Assembly (NCBI GenBank): GCA_948474755.1
Contig: CAOLHI010001428.1
Coordinates: forward strand, 372,001-436,000
Direction: 5' to 3'
Length of the DNA: 64,000 nucleotides
From: Ctenosaura bakeri
Taxonomy: Eukaryota > Chordata > Lepidosauria > Squamata > Iguanidae
Below the pieces are notes generated by a model. That model saw nothing but the letters and a program-made list of their open reading frames with translations. It was not told the origin of the DNA and searched no databases. Every line of letters begins with the position of its first letter. Position 1 is the stretch's first letter. Positions 57,084 to 64,000 of this stretch are shown piece by piece. A program made the translations under genes and the position numbers.

Positions 57084-57220
57084 GCAAAATATGGCCTTCC
57101 AGATGTAGGAGGGCTGCAGCTAACCATTGGTTGCATCCTTCACTATTTTGGCTAGGGCTAAGGGAACAGCATTTCAACCAGTTCAACCACATCTGGAGGT
57201 CCACAAGGTGCCCACCCCAA
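57084..57220. repeat. Short foldback repeat (palindromic)
   Basis: ATGGCCTTCCAGATGTAGGA on the left and CCACATCTGGAGGTCCACAA on the right are the arms of the repeat family seen at 9665 and 62362. The middle GGTTGCATCCTTCACTATT is the usual loop region. Confidence 0.6.
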
Positions 57221-57360
57221 ACTACACCATACAACACCACCCCAGACAGCAACATGAGCAGCTTTGCACACATACCAGGCTGATGACAATTTGCCAACTA
57301 GCCTCAGCTAGCAAGTTATGGTTTTTATCTGGTCTGATTCTCAGGAAAACTTGTACACAT

Positions 57361-57571
57361 CAGTGGTGTAGCTTAGCATGAGTGGGGTAGGGGTGAAGGA
57401 GCAGGGGTAGGATGACAGAGCATGGGGGGGTCAACAGTGCATATAGGTGGGGCGACGGCACACAGGGGAGAGGCAATGACATGCAAGGGGCAGCCGAGGA
57501 GCAGTGGTACTCCTCAAAAAGTGCCACCCAGGGAGCACCGTCCCCCTCAGCCCCCTATCCTTACACCACTG
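57361..57571 (+). mobile_element. hAT-type MITE, perfect 8-bp TSD GTACACAT
   Basis: A 211-bp element from CAGTGGTGTAGCTTAGC to CCTATCCTTACACCACTG. The terminal inverted repeats are CAGTGGTGTA(G/A). The flanks GTACACAT at 57353-57360 and 57572-57579 are identical, the signature of a hAT insertion. The same family as 2301-2569. The interior is G-rich on the left arm and C-rich on the right. The frames at 57412-57645 are within it or overlap it and are not genes. Confidence 0.95.
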
Positions 57572-57766
57572 GTACACATATATATTTAGTGTGCATGGTC
57601 AGAAACAGTGGGGTGTGCCTATCAACCCTGCACAGACTCCTGTAAGTGTGAATGGGATGGGGAATAGTGATTTCTGTAGCAGTTCAAGTTCACTGCTACA
57701 ACCAGATCTAGGTCACTTCATGACAAAGCCACAAATACAACTTTAAGGCATGGATGGAAATCATGT

Positions 57767-57865
57767 TGTCTCCTCAGATCTTCCAGCACCTCTAACTGGC
57801 ACAGCCTATAGTGAGGAATGCTGGGAGATGCAGTAGAATGACAGCTGGAAGGCTGAATGCTTTAA
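57767..57865. repeat. Short foldback repeat fragment
   Basis: CAGATCTTCCAGCACCTCTA and GAATGCTGGGAGATGCAGTA...AGCTGGAAGGCTGAATGC are worn arms of the palindromic repeat seen at 9665. Confidence 0.5.
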
Positions 57866-59101
57866 GACATTGTGGTGAATGTAACTAGGAGAATGGCTCA
57901 CAAGCCATCTGCCACTGGTTCAAATCTGACCTAGGGAAAGAAGGCTGGTAAGCGCAGCTGATCCAAACCAACAACTGGAAATATGTTTTCAGCAGCTTCA
58001 AAGGAAGTTGGGTACCTTAATAAATGAGAGTGAGTATAGATTCTTTCATAAAATCTGGTCCTTGGATGATTTTTGTTTAAAGGTTAACATGTTTGCTCTT
58101 GTTTTGCTCTCAGATAATGATCCATTTCCAGACCCATTCCTTGTGGGAGCTGCAATCAGTTCCTTCTCTCACAGCTTTTAGGAAGGACATTGCAATTATT
58201 CATCTTTTCAGTAGTTCTGATTATGATCATGGTTTTAATGGTTTTGTTGTTTTAAAATGTTTTTAATATTATTATTCCCCCATGGACTACTACCTTCAGT
58301 GGAAAGGTGAGATTAAAATATAATATTAAATAAAAAGAATATATTAAAATGCAAAATCGGAAGTAGAGACAATATTTAGAAAGAGAAAAATGGAACTTCC
58401 AAAGGCCTCAACAACTGGTTTGTGAAATAGATGAAATATTAGTATGCGAGTGAAGTTACTGATTAAATTTTCTCTTTGAGTAATACTTTGGCCATAATTT
58501 TTCATGCCAGGTTGTGTGTTTATAAAAGTGATGTTGATTTATAATCCAAAGATTTAAGGGCATGAAATGGAAAAATTCTCACCAAAGTGGTTATATTTCA
58601 CTCAAGGCATCTCTTTTATATTCCAGAGTCCTTTTCACTGCTTCCTCTTTACTGAAAGATTCTTTTGTACTTCCTTCTTTATTCAACTAAATCCAAGCAG
58701 GAAAAAGGCTTGAAAGATTAAGACCCAATGGGCCTTTCTACCAGAGGGTGGGAAATTTGCTTTTTGATCTAGATGTTCCAGAATCCCCTGCCTGTGAAAG
58801 TCATGCTGATTAGAGATCCTGGGAGCTGTAGTCATATAACATAACCTTTCCAAGTTCTGGTTCCTTCTACTAGCCCTTTTCTTCAGAATTTCACTCTTTT
58901 GTCTTTTTTCCCCTCGTTTAACAGACCAGACAGACAACTTTGCCACTAACCTATTGTATTCCAGTGTTGTCCCTGTGTAGTGCTCTTCCTGATTGGTTTT
59001 TTTTTTTCAGACCTAGTGTGTGGTAACTCTTTTTGTAAATGAAATTAACAGATCCTATTTTTGTACAATGCAAATAGTTGCTTTAGGGCCCCCTACTACT
59101 C
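57866..59101. other. Little structure; one worn foldback repeat
   Basis: 58765-58855 holds a worn foldback repeat (ATGTTCCAGAATCCCC ... CTGGGAGCTGTAGTCATA). Otherwise AT-rich with no gene evidence. Confidence 0.4.
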
Positions 59102-59104
59102 TCA

Positions 59105-59526
59105 GGCCCTTTCCATACCTTACCTTTTCGCGGAGGTGGGAGGCGGCAGTCGCGCGAGCAGCCTCTTGCGTGAGGCGCTCACTTCGCTTCTGCTTCCTCA
59201 CTGCAGCTGGTTTGCCGGTCGTGTGAACGCCCCACCCCTTCCTACCGCAGCACAACCTGGGAATTGCAGGCTAGCACTGAGGCAGGAAGCACGACCGTCC
59301 TGGCTCCTGGTGCACCGCACACCAGGTATGTGCGCGTGGGCCCTGGGAGCATTGCGTGACCACACACCATTTTCGGCTTTAAGCTGAAAATGAAAAGGTG
59401 CGTGCGTGGTCCGCTTTAGGCTCTTGAGCCGTCTCGTAAATGGAAGTGCTTCGTATGGACCACTCCTCCCATTTACGCAACGCTCAAGGGACCCTTTTGC
59501 TTTAGAAACGGTGTGTGAAAAGGGCC
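59105..59526 (-). mobile_element. GC-rich MITE (family B), TSD TCA
   Basis: A 422-bp element from GGCCCTTTCCATACCTTACC to GTGTGTGAAAAGGGCC, flanked by TCA at 59102-59104 and 59527-59529. Opposite in orientation to the copies at 12687, 39236 and 41620. It contains the hairpin TTTTCGGCTTTAAGCTGAAAA, CCCTGGGAGCATTGCGTGAC and ACTCCTCCCATTTACGCAAC. The 143-codon and 108-codon frames here are translations of it. Confidence 0.95.
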
Positions 59527-59529
59527 TCA

Positions 59530-59961
59530 GTGGTCTATTTTCTTTTTGCAAAAACCTAACTTGTGGTGAAATCTGTTTTTGGTGGGAGGAGGAAAACATT
59601 GGATCCTTTTGATTGTGTGGGCACCACAATCCAGACTGAGAGCAGAGAAGGAGCTAAATAGTTAAACCCCCTCTCTGATCCAGATCAGATGGGCTTGTGC
59701 TGGTAGTCTGTAAAAACAAATCCTGAACTCAAGGCCATATTTGGAGTTTGAAGAATTACTTTTTAAAAAGTCATTAGTTGCAGATGGGCTAATGATAATC
59801 TGTAACAATCACAGTTTCATTTAAAAGGATATGCATTACTTTCTTTTTATCCAAAGTAACAATAATTTTTAAAATGATTAGAATATTGCAGGTTGCAAGG
59901 CCATCAGATAAAGAAAGAATCCACACAACTCCTGTAACTTTGCAAGTAACTAAAACACATA
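59530..59961. other. No recognisable feature
   Basis: AT-rich spacer. Confidence 0.4.
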
Positions 59962-59963
59962 TA

Positions 59964-60441
59964 CAGTTGGCCCTCTACGTTTATGGGTTTGACTTTCACG
60001 GATTTGATTACTTGCAAGTTTCTCCTACACCTTCCCCCACCTCAGATGCTTCTTTTGTGGGGAAACCTTCCCTCTTGGCAGCTCTGATCAGGCCAGATAG
60101 CCCTATAAAACCTGCCTCAGGTCCTCCTCCTCCTCCTCCTTCATTAGCCACTGACTGTCCAGCTGAGGATGGCTTGCAGCCTGATTTGTCAGCACCACAA
60201 ACCTTCCCCCAATGCCTTACACACCCCAAAAAAGAGATAGGTGATGAAGTATAGGGCCACTAGGCCAACCAGCCCCTCCTTCCCTCTCCTTTCTCTTACC
60301 TGATTTGGACCCTGGGGTCCCATTCTTCCCACCATGCCTCAACCTCCTTTCCACAGACACACACATTTTGATGTTTGCAGTTTTTCCACTTTTTTAAGGG
60401 TCCTGTGCCCCTAACCCTAAGCAAATATGGAGGGCCAACTG
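59964..60441. mobile_element. Tigger-like (pogo group) MITE, TA TSD
   Basis: The left terminus CAGTTGGCCCTCTACGTTTA and right terminus CAAATATGGAGGGCCAACTG are inverted repeats, flanked by TA at 59962-59963 and 60442-60443. CAGT(T/C)GGCCCTC ends and TA duplication fit the Tigger/pogo branch of Tc1/mariner. The 478-bp interior is C/T-rich with a (TCC)n run at 60123-60140. The proline-rich 126-codon frame is not a transposase. End fragments of relatives are at 31378 and 63452. Confidence 0.9.
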
Positions 60442-60459
60442 TACTCACACTGTGGGAGA

Positions 60460-60600
60460 AATTAAGTCATCCCTCATTAACTTACAGTGTTCTGTAACTC
60501 AGTTATGTCCAAGTTACTGAAAAAAGAATTCATTACAAATAGCTGGTTATTTGTAACCAGTTACTTCCAATCTTTGGCTAAAACCATGCAGTAAAAGTCA
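60460..60600 (+). repeat. Fragment of a dispersed repeat ('TAACCAGTTACTTCCA' type), copy 2
   Basis: AACTTACAGTGTTCTGTAAC, then GTCCAAGTTACTG, CATTACAAATAGC and GTAACCAGTTACTTCCAATC with inverted TAAC/GTTA words. It corresponds to 49240-49390. The boundaries and class are unknown. Confidence 0.35.
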
Positions 60601-62361
60601 TGTCTAGTTTGACTCTAAGTACCTTTCTGTGTGAGGAAATTCCATTACCTTTGTGTCCTGGTGTTAGACTTCTTAAAACTGTCCAGTGTATTGGACTAAT
60701 TCTACCAGTATCGTCTTCCAGTCACCTCTTACATCTTTAATGAGTTTTGTTGCCTTCTCAGAAAAGTCTTCATGACTACACCCTTTGTTATGGATGAGGA
60801 GTCTTAAGAGATGTTCCGAAAAGCACATGAAATATGAAACTCAATCCATGTTCCTCCCCAAAAAGAAAAGAAAAGGAGCTAACATACACAAAAGCATGAA
60901 TACTAAGTAGCTAAATTTTTTTATGTGTATGCATTTCCTAAGATTTTACATGATAACTTTCCAAAGAAGCAAAGAAATCTGCCTGCTTGCAGATGTTCTA
61001 TCTCAGCCTCTCATACCGAATTGCAGATTTTGTGCTGATCCTGATGTGGCTGTTTTTATGTTCTATAGCTACACTGCTCTTGAGCCAGCCAAGTTCCTTC
61101 TGACTGGAAGAAATAAGAGAGTTTAAATATATAGATTTTCTGCAGGTAGAAAAAGGAAAATGACATTTCACCCTGGCTGGCTGGAGCAAACCAAGAAGGC
61201 TTGGGAAGCAGATTGTGCACCACTTAATTCTAGGTTACTTGTATATAACTGTGATAGTGAATTCCAGCCCCATTCTTTTTTATATATGTAAACATGTCTA
61301 TAATGTTGAGTGCAAGGAATTCTTCTTGTCTGGGATTCTGTTCAGACTAGACAATCAGGCAATGGGATTATGCTGCCCTTTTAGAACAGAGAAAATCAGT
61401 TAACAGTAGATTTTGTGGTAAAATTTGCCATCCTACCTTATGTTCACTCACACCCACATCTGCCAAGTGACATAATTGCTGTGCTAAACCAAGTGGCTGT
61501 TTAACAGACCGATGTGAAATCAGAAATTATGGTAGGCTTACTGTTATATTCTTAAAAGGCAAAGTGATATAGGCATCAGCCCTTAGCATCCTTTTCAGGA
61601 ATAAAATTCTGTTGAACTTGCCTGTAATTATTTGTGAATAAACTTGCTCAAGATCAGGGTATAAGTGAGTTTGGCTGGTCCCGCCTCAATGCAAACTGGT
61701 ATAACCCAGTAGCGTAATGTTTTTAATGTTTATTTTGCCTTGTTTGTGTTCTGGGGTTTCAGTAATTTTCACAGTCACACTGGAACTTAATTGCAGGAGT
61801 AGCATTCCAGGATATGCCACTATGAATGTTAATGTGGGTCTACTAACATTCATGATTCTTGAAAGCACTTCTAAATTACAATATGGGATTGAAACCTGTC
61901 TCATAATTGGTAAATCTTATGCACAATGGAAACTCATATTCATTTCATCTTTGGAATAATTCATGAGGTATGTCTAAATGTTCTAATGTACTATAATTGC
62001 TTTATAAACCCTCTTGTTTCTTTCTCTGATAAGAAAAAAAATTATTTAATTTCTGATGGTAAGCAATTATTTTATGATGTCTGATGAATATACATAGAAG
62101 TTAAACAATGCCATTTTGAGAAGCTTCATTTTCTTTGCAGCCTCATCCCCTCTCTTATTATTACTATTAAAATGATGTAGTTTTGACTGTCTGCCACTCC
62201 CGTCTCCCCAAATAACTTGAAATATAGAACATTTATAGGTCACACCTATGGAGAAATATGAAAGGAATACTCAAGGCTTTTAAGGGGTCTTATACCCAGA
62301 TAAATATGTGTAGGACTAGAGTATTAATATTTCACAGTGTTTCTAGACCGTGGATGAGAAC
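60601..62361. other. No recognisable feature
   Basis: AT-rich sequence. Frames up to 80 codons without domains. Confidence 0.4.
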
Positions 62362-62482
62362 TGTGTGGTCTTCCAGATGCTGCTGAACTGCAATTCCCAG
62401 CATTCTTCACCATTTGTTATACTGCCTATGGGGCGGTTGGAAGTTGTATGGTCCTCCAGATTATGTTAAACTACAATTCCCA
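62362..62482. repeat. Short foldback repeat (palindromic), clear copy
   Basis: GTGGTCTTCCAGATGCTGCT then GAACTGCAATTCCCAGCATT, mirrored by GTCCTCCAGATTATGTTA-side sequence and AACTACAATTCCCACTAC. The two half-units face each other around CATTTGTTATACTGCC. Confidence 0.6.
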
Positions 62483-62586
62483 CTACTGTTCTAGACCTTA
62501 AGGAGTTGCCATTCCATTCTTTATATTGTGATCTTAACAGAATGCCCCTTTGTTTTTCTCACTGGGGCGCATAATGAACTACGAGA

Positions 62587-62700
62587 TGTTGTTGTTGTTG
62601 TTGTTGTTTTGTTGTTGTTGTTGTGTGTCTTCTTATGGTAACCCTAAGATGAACCTATCAAGGGGTTTTCTGGGGTTGAGAGTGTGTGACTCACAGTTTT
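62587..62700 (-). repeat. 3' fragment of the (ACA)-tailed SINE
   Basis: A (GTT)n run (62587-62622) followed by GTGTGTCTTCTTATGGTAAC then CCTAAGATGAACCTATCAAG and GGGGTTTTCTGGGG is the complement of the SINE tail and 3' body. The promoter half is absent. Confidence 0.75.
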
Positions 62701-63220
62701 ATTATTTCAAAAACATGCTGTAAATATCTTTTTTGCAATCCTGTAAGAGTTTGCAAGGTTCATACCTCACTCTGATTTCATAACATCTGAGCCATGTTGT
62801 CAATACCATAAAGAAACCCAAAAAACCCTGAGTTCGAGAAAAGCCAAAAAAAAAAAGCTAGGTATTATTTGGAAATAATAGTCCATTTTTATTCCCTACT
62901 CATGTATCTTTTAGATATATGGCTAAGAATATATAAAACCATTTTTGCCAGAATACTGAGTTTTATGACATTAGATGTAATCTCAAGGACTGCAAAATCA
63001 ATAGCTGCACAGAGAAAGGGAAACTTAAAAAACAAAACACAAACAAAGCAACACTCTTCCAGAGACATATAAGGGAACCAAAGAACTCATGTCATAACTG
63101 TTGTCTAGATCCTAGCCATCCATTTCAATATGGTGACTTTCATAAAGTCACCATATTGAAACAGATTGTTATTCCATTAAGGCCACGTGCTATTTTTAAC
63201 TAGAGTAGACCCCTTGAAGG
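62701..63220. other. No gene seen; short inverted repeat
   Basis: At 63126-63167 CAATATGGTGACTTT is followed at once by its inverted copy AAAGTCACCATATTG, giving a perfect hairpin of about 18 bp per arm. Otherwise AT-rich. Confidence 0.5.
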
Positions 63221-63449
63221 GCCTAAATACCCCAAAGGCACCAAATCCTGTCTAATCTTGCCAGCTAAACAGAGTCAGTCCTGTTGAGTACTTGGATGGG
63301 AGACCACCAAAGAATATCTGATACTATAGGCTATATTTCAGAGGAAGGAACTGGGAAGACCACCTCTGAGTGTTCCTTGCCTAAGAAAACCCTACAAAAT
63401 TCTTGGAGTCACCCAAAGTTGACAGGTGATTTGAAAGCATATACACATA
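63221..63449 (+). repeat. 5S-rRNA-derived SINE
   Basis: CCCAAAGGCACCAAATCCTG, CTAATCTTGCCAGCTAAACA, GTTGAGTACTTGGATGGGAG and ACC match the order of the 5S internal promoter and C box. A non-5S body follows (CAGAGGAAGGAACTGGGAAG, GGAGTCACCCAAAGTTGACA). Opposite orientation to the copy at 47228-47441. Not a functional 5S gene. Confidence 0.9.
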
Positions 63450-63451
63450 TA

Positions 63452-63510
63452 CAGTCAACCCTCACATTTGCAGGTTTCACTGTTGCACAGATTTGATTAT
63501 TCTCAGATTA
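63452..63510 (+). mobile_element. Tigger-like left-end fragment
   Basis: CAGTCAACCCTCACATTTGC after TA, then AGGTTTCACTGTTGCACAGA and TTTGATTA, matches the left end at 59964. I could not find a right terminus, so the copy is truncated or its other end is beyond recognition. It inserted at the AT-rich tail of the 5S SINE. Confidence 0.6.
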
Positions 63511-64000
63511 TTTGCTGTTACCTCTGCTGCCTTGAGAAACACTTTTGTGGCCATTGTTTTATTTGTAAATGGTATGGTTCATATGGTTTAGGTGACAGTT
63601 GCATTATGAATCATTATATGAATTTGGTGAGTTTGTATTACAAAGGTTTTAACAAGACTATATATTTTACTACAAGTTTGTAAGTTGTTGCAGTGATGTG
63701 ACCTTGTTGATACAGTCCTAATTAACCACAAATGGGCCGGCTAGTGATGCTATTTAAACTGAACTCTGGGTTAAAGATAGTTATGGAGTTATGGAAGATT
63801 CCTTCTTTTTGCAACTACTGTATAATTTATTTGTGGTGAATGTTTGTCCTATTATCTTATCATTCAGGATGGTTTGTGTTGAGAACTATAAAATGGTGTT
63901 TGTTTTGTACAAAGGGAGGCACAAGAGTTTTGAAGAAAAATTCAGTCGCTGAAGAAGACTGTTACGTCGAAATGTGTCTGGCTGTTTAGACTATTCAGGT
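63511..64000. repeat. Probable dispersed repeat running off the window edge
   Basis: Near the edge GCTGAAGAAGACTGTTACG and TCGAAATGTGTCTGGCTG resemble the 'gaagaag...cgaaacgcgt' signature I associate with the terminal parts of Penelope-like and some DIRS-like elements. No coding part is inside the window. Confidence 0.3.

Noticed and set aside
59198..59629. 143-codon minus-strand frame
   Set aside because: Entirely a translation of the GC-rich family-B MITE and its flank. The same shadow frames recur in the other copies (12831-13166, 39374-39709, 41711-42037).
59874..60254. 126-codon proline-rich frame
   Set aside because: It lies almost wholly inside the Tigger-like MITE and owes its composition to a (TCC)n/C-rich interior.
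63221..63340. 5S rRNA gene
   Set aside because: Only the internal region is 5S-like. The 3' part is replaced by SINE body and no terminator follows.
1..64000. CRISPR array, operon or bacterial mobile element
   Set aside because: No regularly spaced identical repeats or bacterial gene organisation exist; the sequence is vertebrate throughout.

Overview
The window is nuclear DNA of a vertebrate, most likely a squamate reptile (lizard or snake). The evidence is the repeat mix: 5S-rRNA-derived SINEs, tRNA-derived SINEs with an (ACA)n tail, CR1 with its octamer 3' tail, L1 3' ends, a DIRS-type retrotransposon, Helitrons, hAT, Tigger-like and foldback MITEs, and endogenous-retrovirus LTRs. The background is AT-rich and intron-like or intergenic. 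I find no host protein-coding gene, rRNA gene or tRNA gene that I can defend. The open frames are short and are mostly shadows of repeats; one 63-codon frame on the minus strand (53457-53648) is a weak exon candidate.

Layout. 0-10 kb: a palindromic MITE (339-540); a tRNA-type SINE split by a hAT element (2.3-2.6 kb); a three-level nest at 6.1-6.8 kb (GC-rich MITE inside a palindromic MITE inside a GA microsatellite); an inverted duplicate pair (7.65 and 9.32 kb) around a probable LTR (7.85-8.69 kb), a SINE and another MITE. 10-22 kb: mostly featureless sequence with a GC-rich MITE (12.69 kb), two copies of one Helitron family in opposite orientation (13.36 and 20.54 kb) and two related foldback elements (18.92 and 20.00 kb). 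22-26 kb: an L1 3' end, a MITE and a SINE interrupted by a MITE. 26.6-29.1 kb: a decayed endogenous retrovirus reduced to LTR pieces and an env-like tail. 29.2-34.1 kb: SINEs and two CR1 copies, one internally deleted.

36-43.1 kb is a dense transposon cluster: a hAT-like element; a 910-bp solo LTR on the minus strand (38078-38987); a GC-rich MITE; and a minus-strand DIRS remnant (about 40.06-42.84 kb) with reverse transcriptase and tyrosine recombinase pieces. The DIRS remnant is split by a second solo LTR of the same family (40839-42191), and that LTR is itself split by a MITE (41620-42052). 44.8-64 kb: another L1 3' end, a 5S SINE, an unclassified dispersed repeat, more MITEs, a hAT MITE with a perfect 8-bp target duplication (57361-57571), a Tigger-like MITE (59964-60441), SINE pieces, and at the right edge a motif that resembles Penelope/DIRS-type repeats.

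The elements do not form a pathway. They give a relative insertion history: DIRS, then LTR, then GC-rich MITE; GA repeat, then palindromic MITE, then GC-rich MITE; SINE, then palindromic MITE. Most insertions can be placed to the base because target-site duplications survive.
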